From the NCBI RefSeq assembly GCF_016909185.1, contig NZ_JAFBFH010000018.1, positions 30,576-94,575 on the forward strand: a stretch of DNA of 64,000 nucleotides. The letters are read 5' to 3'. The stretch is from Siminovitchia thermophila (lineage in GTDB: Bacteria > Bacillota > Bacilli > Bacillales > Bacillaceae_C). The notes under the pieces are model-generated. The model did not search any database and had not been told where the DNA came from. It was given only the letters and a program-made list of their open reading frames with translations. This document shows positions 35,557-43,256 of the stretch, one piece after another. The translations under genes and the position numbers were made by a program. Position 1 is the stretch's first letter; each line of letters opens with the position of its first letter.

Positions 35557-35719
35557 GGTGCCGTAAGACTCCCACATTAAAATCTTGAGTGAATACAAAA
35601 TGTCCAAGTGGGAGAAACGGCATCTAAATGCCCGATTGGTTCAACTAACATTCAGTAGGAGATGGAAGAAAACGCCTACTGAATGAAGTTTCACTTTATT
35701 TGGAAGACTGATGCCCCAG
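35541..35719. mobile_element. MITE-like element copy A, inserted in the sigma-54 activator gene
   Basis: The stretch from TTTATCCCGC (35543) to TTTCACTTTATT (35700) is about 85% identical in its core to the reverse complement of 40235-40373. The right end TGCCCCAGT (35711-35719) matches the TGTCCCAGT terminal repeat of copy B. The left end is degenerate. It contains internal palindromes (CATTCAGTAGG with CCTACTGAATG) but no gene. Confidence 0.7.
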
Positions 35720-35884
35720 TATAATGGGGAGGTCCCATTAAAGGAACAGATTAAAAAACAGGCGCTGATTCGCTCCATCCAGCTTTGCAACGGCGATTAC
35801 AGCTTGGCCGCAAAACACTTGGGAATAGCGGGAAGCACTTTATACAGGCAGTTGAAAGGTATGGGTTTCGTCGATAGGCAATGA
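35711..35884 (+). pseudogene. Detached Fis-type helix-turn-helix of the sigma-54 activator
   Basis: A 57-codon frame whose residues LKEQIKKQALIRSIQLCNGD and YSLAAKHLGIAGSTLYRQLK are a typical C-terminal Fis-type DNA-binding domain of sigma-54 activators. It is separated from the AAA+ part (ending 35556) by the repeat element. A GGAAG six bases before ATG 35711 could allow separate translation, but the start codon itself lies in the element. Confidence 0.8.
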
Positions 35885-36071
35885 TTGATTTTATATCCCC
35901 ATTTTTTTACGAAGTGTCATAGTCGAGCAGAAGAAGTTTAAGCGGTCCCGGGTTATCGTCATGGGGAAGTGTTTTTGAAAACAATATAATTTTTTGAAAC
36001 TTTATAATATAATGTAGTTGCACAATTTTTTCTCAAAGATGTTGAAAAATCATGTAGGGAGGAAAGTAAGC

Positions 36072-37250
36072 ATGCCCAAGACAATGTTTAAGCTGGACCT
36101 TAGCAAACCAATGGAGGGACAGGCTCACCCGGGACATAATCGGTGGCACCCTGATATCCCGGCCGCTTTTTCGGTCAATCCGGGAACGGCATTTCGGATG
36201 GAGTGCAAGGAGTGGACGGATGGTCAAATTCAAAATAATGACAGTCCTAACGATGTAAGGGACGTAAATCTGGAACGCGTTCATGTGTTGAGCGGGCCAG
36301 TTTACGTAAATGGGGCAAAGCCGGGAGATTTGTTGGTCGTTGATATTTTGGATATAGGCGCTTTTCAGGAATATGAATGGGGATTTAATGGGATTTTTGC
36401 AAAAGAAAACGGTGGCAGCTTTCTCGTCGACCATTTTCCGGAAGCGCAAAAATCCATTTGGGATTTCGAAGGGATTTATACAACTTCACGCCATGTGCCT
36501 GGGGTTAAGTTTGCAGGAATCATTCATCCGGGTCTCATCGGAGTGGCGCCATCGCTGGAACTGCTGAACGAGTGGAACAGGAGAGAGGAAGCATTAAAGG
36601 CAACAAATCCCGATCGGGAGCCGCCGCTTGCCAATTTGCCAACACCTGAAAGCGCCGTTTTAGGAACACTCAAAGGTGCCGATTTTGACCGGGTAGCCAA
36701 GGAAGGTGCACGGACCGTGCCTCCAAGGGAAAACGGCGGAAACTGTGATATCAAAAACTTGTCGAAAGGATCCAGAATTTTCTTCCCGGTGTTTGTGGAC
36801 GGAGCAAAGTTGTCGGTGGGAGACCTCCATTTCTCGCAAGGGGACGGGGAAATTACATTCTGCGGCGGAATTGAAATGTCGGGATGGATCGACCTGAAGG
36901 TCGATGTCATCAAAGGTGGAATGGAAAAATATATGATTAAAAACAACCCTGTTTTCAAACCGGGGCCTGTCGATCCTCTTTACACCGACTTTCTCGTCTT
37001 TGAAGGCGTTTCTGTTGATGAAAAAGATGGAAAACAACACTATTTGGATGCCAACATCGCTTATCGGAGGGCATGCCTAAACGCGATTGACTACTTAAAA
37101 ACACTTGGATATACAGGTGAGCAGGCATACATGCTGCTCAGTTCGGCACCGGTTGAAGGCCATGTCGCCGGCATTGTCGATATTCCGAACGCTTGTTGTA
37201 CGGTTGCGCTACCAACGCAAATATTTGAAAAAGACATCATGCCGAAATAA
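36072..37250 (+). CDS. fmdA: Formamidase (acetamidase/formamidase family, FmdA)
   Basis: Hydrolyses formamide (and perhaps short amides) to ammonia and formate. The 392 residues show the family blocks HPDIPAAFSVNPG near residue 25, VHVLSGPVYVNGAKPGD, PGVKFAGIIHPGLIGVAPS and GGNCDIKNLSKGSRI (metal-site region). ATG 36072 follows GGGAGGAAAG; an in-frame ATG at 36018 is less likely. It is followed after 14 bases by an FmdB gene, the usual partner. Two overlapping TATAAT boxes lie at 36003-36013 without a clear -35 box. Confidence 0.93.
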   Translation: MPKTMFKLDLSKPMEGQAHPGHNRWHPDIPAAFSVNPGTAFRMECKEWTDGQIQNNDSPNDVRDVNLERVHVLSGPVYVNGAKPGDLLVVDILDIGAFQEYEWGFNGIFAKENGGSFLVDHFPEAQKSIWDFEGIYTTSRHVPGVKFAGIIHPGLIGVAPSLELLNEWNRREEALKATNPDREPPLANLPTPESAVLGTLKGADFDRVAKEGARTVPPRENGGNCDIKNLSKGSRIFFPVFVDGAKLSVGDLHFSQGDGEITFCGGIEMSGWIDLKVDVIKGGMEKYMIKNNPVFKPGPVDPLYTDFLVFEGVSVDEKDGKQHYLDANIAYRRACLNAIDYLKTLGYTGEQAYMLLSSAPVEGHVAGIVDIPNACCTVALPTQIFEKDIMPK

Positions 37251-37264
37251 CAGGAGGAAATATT

Positions 37265-37534
37265 TTGCCAAGCTATACATTTCGTTGCAATGATTGCGGG
37301 GAGTTTACATTGGTTTTTCGGAACATGGAGGGGAACCGGGGGAGTGCCGGATGTCCGGAATGCGGAATGCTGGCAAAACGGGTATTTTTACCGCCAAACT
37401 TGTATTCCATGCCGCAAGTTTTGAAAACGAGAATTGAAAATGGCATGGAACCAAGGCGGATGAGTCGCAAAGAACTTGGCCCGAGCATCCCAAGAAAAAG
37501 GACGCCATCCATCAATCGCCCTTGGCAGGTTTGA
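37265..37534 (+). CDS. fmdB: FmdB-family zinc-ribbon protein
   Basis: An 89-residue putative regulatory protein. The N-terminal zinc ribbon is SYTFRCNDCGEF followed by GCPECGMLAKRVF, a CxxC-CxxC pair. The C-terminal half is basic and unstructured. TTG 37265 follows CAGGAGGAAA. Its location directly behind formamidase is the classic fmdA-fmdB arrangement. Regulation of the amidase is suggested by the family name, not proven here. Confidence 0.88.
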   Translation: MPSYTFRCNDCGEFTLVFRNMEGNRGSAGCPECGMLAKRVFLPPNLYSMPQVLKTRIENGMEPRRMSRKELGPSIPRKRTPSINRPWQV

Positions 37535-38483
37535 TAATGGGATGATCGGGTATTTTCACCGTGGCCAAACAAGGTAGTCCAGAGGAGCGTTGGAATGTAG
37601 TGACCATCGCTCCTATCTGTTTATGGCGGGAACCGTCGCTTGCTACATAAAGTGTTAAACGGCTTGAACTCCTAAAAATCATTATTCTCATGCAAATGTC
37701 TTTTGGTTGAAGTAAGATATCTGGTATTCAAAATAGCACTCTGGGAGAAAAAATGAGAGAGTATGCGGGCAGAATGTACATGCCATAGAATTGAATTTAC
37801 TCTTTCAGGGTGAGAATAAGAATGATAAAGCAATCAGCTGTTTTTTACTGGAACCAGTTCCATCATCATAAGTAAGGATCAGAAGATGATGTCAAAGTTT
37901 TAAATGCAAGAGGAGAGCGTTCAAAGGCCGACATGGACACTCTCCTTTGACTCCACTAGCATAAAATCAAAGTGAGTAATAATGATGTTTAAAATTTGAA
38001 AATTTAATGTTCTGGATATGTCCTTTGGATTGTATGTTTCTCAACCTCATAAATTTATTAACGCCTTCCACCGTCTCCCTTCACTATTTATAACGAAGCA
38101 TCGTTATTATAATGGTGCAACTATTGTCTTCTAAAAAGCTTTATCAGAAAAACTGATCTGCTTCAACTTATTTTCATTCATTGATCTTTATACTAAAAAG
38201 CGCCCATTAACATTTCACAAACGAGCTCTGACGCCTTGTGTATTGTTCCATGAAGGATCGAAACGGATGCCTGTATTTCATTTTGGGACTGTTATCAGCT
38301 CTGCCACCTTGGCGCTCCTAACAAATTCCTCATTCAGCAAAAAGAAGAATAGTGGCTGATGTTTCTTGCTTACTTGTAGATAGCGGCAAAATGTTGGCGC
38401 ATATAGCTCCTTGTGCTTAGGGCAAGCACCTTGGTACAGCGACGGCATATGATACAACAGAAAAAAAGAGAGGAAGATAGCCG
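37535..38483. other. Long gene-free intergenic region
   Basis: About 950 bases with no convincing reading frame. A stem at 37911-37920 / 37937-37946 (AGGAGAGCGT with ACACTCTCCT) could terminate the fmd transcript, and GTGCTTAGGGCAAGCAC near 38412 is another hairpin. Frames found here are under 25 codons and lack ribosome sites. Gene decay is possible. Confidence 0.5.
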
Positions 38484-38897
38484 TTGAAAAGTTTTACGGT
38501 CGACCAAGGACTTTTGAAGGAGGTTGCAAGAGCTGTCAATGGGGAGTACAGCGCCATACAGTGTTATACGAAACTGATCGAGATGGCACCGACAAAGAAA
38601 GAAAAAAAGATCATAACGGAGATTCGGGAAGATGAAATTCGGCATTTTCATGAGTTTTCTGCACTGTATATGTTCCTTATCAAACGTCAACCAGTACCAG
38701 AGATAAGCGAACCATGTCCGGATCGATATCGTGAGGGATTAAGGTTCGCTTTTGAAAATGAACAAGACACCGTTGATTTTTATCTTCATGTCGCGGATCG
38801 GGCAAACCACCCATATATGAGGCATGTGTTTCGAAGGGCCGCCGCAGATGAGCAGAACCATGCAGTTTGGTTTTTATCGCTGTTGACTCTTATGTAA
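38484..38897 (+). CDS. Ferritin-like domain protein (rubrerythrin-like)
   Basis: A 137-residue four-helix protein with carboxylate/His motifs of ferritin-like diiron proteins: NGEYSAIQCY near residue 18, EIREDEIRHFHEF near 46-58, FENEQDTVDFY near 92 and DEQNHAVWF near 124. There is no rubredoxin-like CxxC tail. TTG 38484 follows GAGAGGAAG. It may store iron or reduce peroxide. The exact function is open. Confidence 0.8.
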   Translation: MKSFTVDQGLLKEVARAVNGEYSAIQCYTKLIEMAPTKKEKKIITEIREDEIRHFHEFSALYMFLIKRQPVPEISEPCPDRYREGLRFAFENEQDTVDFYLHVADRANHPYMRHVFRRAAADEQNHAVWFLSLLTLM

Positions 38898-39032
38898 AAA
38901 AAGTGCTCTCCTTGTCTTTTTTTGAAAAAGGGCGTGACAAAACTTCCTTCCAATCTACATTATTAGAGAGAGGACAATCTTTCCGAATGAAGAATATGTA
39001 TTAGTACAAGTGAAAATCGGGGAGGGTCTGTT

Positions 39033-39548
39033 GTGGAAAAAGAAGTATTTACTTCCGAGGCAGCCAAGGCATTGGGAATTGGGGTCAGCACCCTCAGAAA
39101 TTATGCAGTCATTCTGGAGTCAAAGGGTTACGGTTTTCAACGTGGAGCAAATAACGGACGGATTTTTCGGAAAAAGGATTTGGATAACATAAAAGAAATG
39201 ATCGACAGCATTTCCAAGGAAGGCTGGACAGTGGAGCAGGCGGCAGAAGCTACAGCAGCACAGGTGGCCAGCCGGGGTGAGCAGGTTCTCCCTAGTGCAG
39301 AAAAAGAAATCACAATTGGAAAGTTGACGGAAAAAATCCATTATTTAGAAGAAAAACAAGCCGAACTGGCAAATATTAATGAAAAGCTGACAATGAAAGT
39401 AGAAAAACTGGCCGAAAAAATAAAGGATCGAGAACGTGACCAGCTTTTGCTTGAACGTTTAGAAGCAAGCCGAAATAAAAAGAAAAGAAGAGCCATTGCG
39501 TTTTTTCGTTCATTCATGACCTTCTCGGAAAAGAAAATATCTCCGTAA
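39033..39548 (+). CDS. MerR-like DNA-binding protein with coiled coil
   Basis: A 171-residue protein. Residues 1-70 are a MerR-type winged helix-turn-helix (TSEAAKALGIGVSTLRNYA then GRIFRKKDLDNI), similar to RacA/DUF3967-type proteins of bacilli. Residues about 95-145 are a long coiled coil (ITIGKLTEKIHYLEEKQAEL). The tail is very basic (RNKKKRRAIAFFRSF). GTG 39033 follows GGGGAGGG. It is likely a DNA-organising or plasmid/chromosome-segregation-like protein rather than a metabolite-sensing MerR, as no effector domain is present. Confidence 0.75.
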   Translation: MEKEVFTSEAAKALGIGVSTLRNYAVILESKGYGFQRGANNGRIFRKKDLDNIKEMIDSISKEGWTVEQAAEATAAQVASRGEQVLPSAEKEITIGKLTEKIHYLEEKQAELANINEKLTMKVEKLAEKIKDRERDQLLLERLEASRNKKKRRAIAFFRSFMTFSEKKISP

Positions 39549-39584
39549 ATAGAGCAAACGGATTCGTTTGCTCTATTTGGTTTT
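39547..39584 (+). terminator. Rho-independent terminator
   Basis: AAATAGAGCAAACG (39547-39560) and CGTTTGCTCTATTT (39565-39578) form a perfect 14-bp stem with a 4-base loop, then GGTTTT. It follows the MerR-like gene. Confidence 0.92.
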
Positions 39585-39604
39585 GCGTTTTTTACAGCGG
39601 GTAC
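39580..39604 (+). promoter_or_regulatory. Sigma-B-type general stress promoter for the CsbD gene
   Basis: GTTTTG at 39580-39585 and GGGTAC at 39599-39604 are 13 bases apart, close to the sigma-B consensus GTTTAA-N13-15-GGGTAT. CsbD genes are known sigma-B targets. Confidence 0.65.
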
Positions 39605-39642
39605 GTATAAAATATAATTCTTTTTTAAAAGGAGGAAACCTT

Positions 39643-39780
39643 ATGAGCAAGAATAGAAAAATAGAAGGAACTTGGGATAAAGTGAAAGGCGAAGCGAAAG
39701 ATACTTTTGGTGAAGCGACGGATAACAAGCGGCTTCAGGCGGAAGGAAAATGGGACAAGGCAAAAGGAGAAGCAAAGTAA
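39643..39780 (+). CDS. CsbD-family stress protein, stopped early by an in-frame TAA
   Basis: The 45 residues KIEGTWDKVKGEAKDTFGEA and LQAEGKWDKAKGEAK match the CsbD repeat. After the TAA at 39778-39780 the same frame continues for 16 more CsbD-like residues (KYEEAKDRFSDMNPSE) to a second TAA at 39829-39831. The uninterrupted form would be 62 residues, the normal CsbD length, so a single GAA-to-TAA type change is likely. ATG 39643 follows AAAAGGAGG. A sigma-B-like promoter precedes and a terminator follows. Confidence 0.85.
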   Translation: MSKNRKIEGTWDKVKGEAKDTFGEATDNKRLQAEGKWDKAKGEAK

Positions 39781-39836
39781 AAATATGAAGAAGCAAAAGA
39801 CCGCTTTTCGGATATGAACCCAAGCGAATAAAAGGG

Positions 39837-39873
39837 AGGGCTATTCCAGCATATTGATGGAATAGCCCTTTTT
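39837..39873 (+). terminator. Rho-independent terminator after the CsbD gene
   Basis: AGGGCTATTCCA around 39838-39848 pairs with TGGAATAGCCCT at 39858-39869, followed by T residues. Confidence 0.9.
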
Positions 39874-40028
39874 CAAAAAAACAGGTTTATTCGATAAAAA
39901 ATAGGGGATATATAAAGAAAACTTTTAACATTTGATAGAAATTTTGTGAATTATTTTGTAAGCGATACACACTACATAAAATTTAAGGTAAAATGTCATT
40001 AGTGGAAATTCTAAATGAGGTGGTCTTT

Positions 40029-40178
40029 TTGCAAAGAGATCATGAGCAATTGGAACAAATGATCAATAGTCTTATGGAGATGGGAGTGAACATTTCAAAG
40101 ACGAAGTCAAGGCTTGAACTAATGGAAGTCTTTGCTGAAATCGAGACAATGCCAGGTTATACTGAATGCCAATTTTAG
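40029..40178 (+). CDS. Small acidic hypothetical protein
   Basis: A 49-residue frame from TTG 40029, preceded by GAGGTGGT at good spacing; an in-frame ATG at 39993 would give 61 residues but has a poor site. The protein is helical and acidic (DHEQLEQMINSLMEMG, LELMEVFAEIETMPG). It has no recognised motif. It stands alone before a cluster of repeats, and I do not recognise a family. Confidence 0.4.
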   Translation: MQRDHEQLEQMINSLMEMGVNISKTKSRLELMEVFAEIETMPGYTECQF

Positions 40179-40191
40179 ATATAGAGTAGTA

Positions 40192-40380
40192 GAGACTGGG
40201 ACACAACAAAATCAGCTGATGAAAAAACGAACAATAAAGTGAAACTTCATTCAGTAGGGCTCCTACTGAATGTTAGTTGAACCAATCGGGCATTTAGGTG
40301 CCGTTTTCTCTTGTATTCACTCAAGATTTTGAAGTGGAAGTCTTGCGGCACCTTACAAGCGGGATAAATTGTCCCAGTGT
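40192..40380. mobile_element. MITE-like element copy B with GGGACA terminal inverted repeats
   Basis: The ends read ACTGGGACA (near 40194) and TGTCCCAGT (near 40370), inverted repeats of each other. The core 40235-40373 is the reverse complement of the element that splits the sigma-54 activator at 35541-35719. Internal palindromes are present and no gene. It is too small to encode a transposase. Confidence 0.7.
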
Positions 40381-40412
40381 ATAATGCGTAAGCTTTTAGC
40401 GTAGTCAAAATA

Positions 40413-40513
40413 GGTAGACTCCTGCGGGAATAGTTCGAGCTGAAGATCCCGCAGGAAAGCGACCCTTTGCTTTCCGAGGAAGCTGAAGAGACCTGCGGAA
40501 AGCGAAATATGTT
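40413..40513. repeat. GC-rich palindromic repeat of the CCTGCGGGA type
   Basis: CCTGCGGGA (40421-40429) and TCCCGCAGG (40447-40455) form a hairpin, followed by a second GCTTTCCGAGGAAGC hairpin and a final CCTGCGGAAAGCG. Repeats with this GACTCCTGCGGGA core are common between genes in Bacillaceae. The role is unknown. Confidence 0.7.
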
Positions 40514-40546
40514 GATGTAGCGATGATAGGGATTTTTTAACACAAT

Positions 40547-40680
40547 AGGGGCCGAGACATAAATTAAAAGCTGATTCATATTCGTAAAGATCGTGAGAAT
40601 AAAACCGCGTGAAATCAAGGTTTTAAACTTGATTCCATGCGGTTTATTTCATTTTACAGGGTTTGTCCCAGCCCCTTATT
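40547..40680. mobile_element. MITE-like element copy C with related terminal repeats
   Basis: AGGGGCCGAGACA near 40547 and TGTCCCAGCCCCT near 40667 form imperfect inverted ends, sharing the GGGACA/TGTCCC theme of copy B. Inside is a long hairpin (AAACCGC... AATCAAG / CTTGATT ...GCGGTTT). The core differs from copies A and B. Confidence 0.55.
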
Positions 40681-40760
40681 CATGCGTTTTTTGGAGCTTT
40701 CCACATTAAGATTATATAATCATTTTGTCGAAATGCATCATTTCCTGGGTAATAAAATGG

Positions 40761-42056
40761 TCATCCAGAAGGAGTTACCTCAATCACATGAATATGTTTG
40801 GCGTCCATGGATTTTACATGAAATTGATATCCTTCAGCTTCGATTACATCCCCTTCCTGCAAATCGTATTTTTGTGTTAAAAGCCAACCGCCAATGGTGT
40901 CAATATCTTCACATTCGATATGGGTCGCCAAAAGATCGTTCACTTCTTCTATTAAAACTTTGGCATCAAGCAGGTAATGTTTTTCCCCCTGTTTGCGAAT
41001 GTATGGCATTTCATCTTCATCAAATTCATCTCTGATTTCTCCAACAATCTCTTCTAGTATATCTTCAACCGTCACAATGCCTGCGGTTCCTCCGTACTCA
41101 TCAAATAAAACAGCTATATGGTTTCGTTCTTTTTGCATTTTAACAAGGAGCTGTTGGATCGGGATTGTCTCAATGACACGGATGGCCGGCTTTACATATG
41201 GTAAAATCGGCTGGTTGTCAGTGCAATTGTCTTCCATGCAGTCGGTTAGAAATTCTTTGATGTTGACGACCCCAATTATGTTGTCTTTATCTCCGTCAAT
41301 AACAGGATAGCGGGTAAAACGCTGCTTCTTAATGATTTTCATCATTTCACTAACAGTGGCTGATTTATCAATTGTCAAGATCTCTGTTCTTGGAACCATG
41401 ATTTCTTTTGCTACCCGGTTATCGAATTCAAAAATCCGATTCACATACTGATATTCCGACTGATTGATTTCCCCGCTTTTTAAACTGTCCGATAAAATAA
41501 TCCTGAGTTCTTCTTCGGAATGGGCAATATCTCCTTCCGAAGCGGGCTTGACTCCAAATAACCCCACTATTAGGCGTGCCGCTCCATTCAACAGCCAAAT
41601 GAAGGGAAACATGATTTTATAAAACCAGATAAGCGGTATCGCCACCGCAAGAGTAATTTCTTCTGCCTTGTGGATGGCAAATGTTTTTGGAGCGAGTTCT
41701 CCGATTACGACATGGAGAAATGTGACCAGGCTGAAGGCAATGACAAAAGAAAGGACTCCTGACAATGGCTCAGGTATATTCAGGCTCTCAAAGATAGGTG
41801 TTACGATGACTTGAACCGTTGGCTCTCCAAGCCAACCAAGTCCAAGGGCAGTTACGGTAATGCCCAGCTGGGTTGCTGATAAATAACCGTCTAAATTTGC
41901 CACAAGGCGCTTGGCTATAGCCGCCTTTTTATTTCCTTCCGCCATCAATTGATCGAGGCGTGAACTCCTGACTTTTACGATGGCAAACTCTGATGCTACG
42001 AAAAATGCTGTTAAACCAATGAGTAAGATGACGAGTAAAATGTTGATAACAAGCAA
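40761..42056 (-). CDS. CNNM/HlyC-CorC-type membrane protein with CBS pair
   Basis: A 431-residue inner-membrane protein of the hemolysin-C/CNNM family, implicated in magnesium or sodium homeostasis. The N-terminal DUF21 domain has about four helices ([25 protein letters not shown]). Two CBS motifs span about residues 205-335 ([19 protein letters not shown]) and a CorC/HlyC domain ends the protein. The only usable start is TTG 42056. The strong AGGAGGTGA lies too far upstream unless the hairpin between them (42064-42098) brings it close. Confidence 0.88.
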   Translation of the reverse strand: MLVINILLVILLIGLTAFFVASEFAIVKVRSSRLDQLMAEGNKKAAIAKRLVANLDGYLSATQLGITVTALGLGWLGEPTVQVIVTPIFESLNIPEPLSGVLSFVIAFSLVTFLHVVIGELAPKTFAIHKAEEITLAVAIPLIWFYKIMFPFIWLLNGAARLIVGLFGVKPASEGDIAHSEEELRIILSDSLKSGEINQSEYQYVNRIFEFDNRVAKEIMVPRTEILTIDKSATVSEMMKIIKKQRFTRYPVIDGDKDNIIGVVNIKEFLTDCMEDNCTDNQPILPYVKPAIRVIETIPIQQLLVKMQKERNHIAVLFDEYGGTAGIVTVEDILEEIVGEIRDEFDEDEMPYIRKQGEKHYLLDAKVLIEEVNDLLATHIECEDIDTIGGWLLTQKYDLQEGDVIEAEGYQFHVKSMDAKHIHVIEVTPSG

Positions 42057-42063
42057 TGGAGCA

Positions 42064-42098
42064 TCCCACTACCGGATTCTTTTTTCATCCGGATGGGA
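42064..42098 (-). promoter_or_regulatory. Hairpin between ribosome binding site and TTG start of the CNNM gene
   Basis: TCCCACTACCGG (42064-42075) can pair with CCGGATGGGA (42089-42098). AGGAGGTGA lies just upstream on the minus strand (about 42109-42101). Folding would place it about ten bases from the TTG start. Confidence 0.4.
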
Positions 42099-42110
42099 CT
42101 TCACCTCCTA

Positions 42111-42432
42111 TTGGAAAAGTCTGTTCGTTGTATCCCTACTTTACCCTCTAAATGGAGATTCTTATCATGATTCCGGCAGATTTTTTAGTTATTTTCCACA
42201 AAAAGGAATTTGTTTCCTGGAAGAAGTTGTTTGTGATAAAAAACGCCCCATTTCCATTTAATTGATATACACGTATTCAATGTTGACATGTCCCCAAATG
42301 GAACGCCTGTAAACTATTGGTTTTTGAATTGGTGAAATTTGTAGTAAATATGTAATACTACAACAAGTTATTTTTGCTATTATATAGATATACCAATAGG
42401 TTCATCGTTAATCTGATGTGGAGGATGTATCG
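42111..42432. other. AT-rich divergent intergenic region
   Basis: About 320 bases between the CNNM gene and the gene at 42433. GTAGTA (42333) and TACTAC (42357) form a small inverted repeat around AT-rich DNA that could be a promoter/operator. No clear -35/-10 pair or structured RNA stands out. Confidence 0.4.
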
Positions 42433-43203
42433 TTGAGAAATCATTCTGGCGGTAAAAATGTAATATACGTACATATGAACTATACGCACAAGTATGTATT
42501 GTCATATGGGATTGAGTTTCCAGAGTTTATGGACAGCATTCCATTTAAGCCTGCGAATCTTTTGCTATTGAAGCATAAATTTGAGGACGGATATTTTAAT
42601 ATGCATACACTTCTTCATTACGCATCGGAAGATAGCATTCAGCAACTGATGAATGATCATGTCGATCGATATGGTGATTTTTGCTGGATTGATTTTACGG
42701 ATGAGGATGATTTAAATGAAATGGAAAGCCAATCATTGGCGGAGCTTTTGTATTTAAGCCATATGAAAGCTCCGCTCAGGCCGCCATTTTATCGAATTCT
42801 TGGAAACCAGTATGCCTATCTTACCCAGGAAGACGGCTTCTTCAATAGAACCTATTATAAACACTGGGAGCACTTTTACGGCATGCTTGGGGGTGTGTTG
42901 TCCACCAAGGTCAGTCCGAAAAGAGAGCGTTCATTTTTTGGAAGATTGCGGAGCCGATCCATTCCTCCGGTCCCGTTGGAAGTGTTACAAGTATATACTG
43001 ACTTTATGTGTGAAGGGCTCGCTTTTTCCCTTGAAAAAGTCACCGTTGACAGGCAAAGAGCCGTTATTCCGATTTGGGTGATGGGTGACTTTCAGGACAT
43101 GGATGAAATGGTGGAGGAATTTGAGGTTCGAAGCAGGAGAGCACCTGCGGGAAGGCTTGTCCTTGACCGAAGAAACAGTGAATGGCAGGCGATCATCTAT
43201 TAA
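42433..43203 (+). CDS. Unrecognised soluble protein
   Basis: A 256-residue protein starting at TTG 42433 behind GTGGAGGATG; a GTG at 42418 is the alternative. It has no signal peptide or membrane helix. Features include an aromatic-rich N-terminal half (VIYVHMNYTHKYVLSYGIEF), an acidic WIDFTDEDDLNEME patch near residue 90, and a basic RERSFFGRLRSRSIPP linker near 165. The codon use is like its neighbours and the frame is clean, so it is a real gene. I do not recognise a named family. Confidence 0.75.
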   Translation: MRNHSGGKNVIYVHMNYTHKYVLSYGIEFPEFMDSIPFKPANLLLLKHKFEDGYFNMHTLLHYASEDSIQQLMNDHVDRYGDFCWIDFTDEDDLNEMESQSLAELLYLSHMKAPLRPPFYRILGNQYAYLTQEDGFFNRTYYKHWEHFYGMLGGVLSTKVSPKRERSFFGRLRSRSIPPVPLEVLQVYTDFMCEGLAFSLEKVTVDRQRAVIPIWVMGDFQDMDEMVEEFEVRSRRAPAGRLVLDRRNSEWQAIIY

Positions 43204-43240
43204 AAAATGGGCGGGAAGTCGCATTTCTCCGCCCATTTTT
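43203..43240. terminator. Bidirectional terminator between convergent genes
   Basis: AAAAATGGGCGG (43203-43214) and CCGCCCATTTTT (43229-43240) form a perfect 12-bp stem, giving a T tail on each strand. It serves the gene at 42433 and the symporter at 43257. Confidence 0.9.
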
Positions 43241-43256
43241 CCTCTTTTACACGGCT

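Noticed and set aside
35885..36071. Sigma-54 (-24/-12) promoter for formamidase controlled by the adjacent activator
   Set aside because: No GG-N10-GC pattern of the TGGCAC-N5-TTGCA type was found; only TATAAT-like boxes are present.
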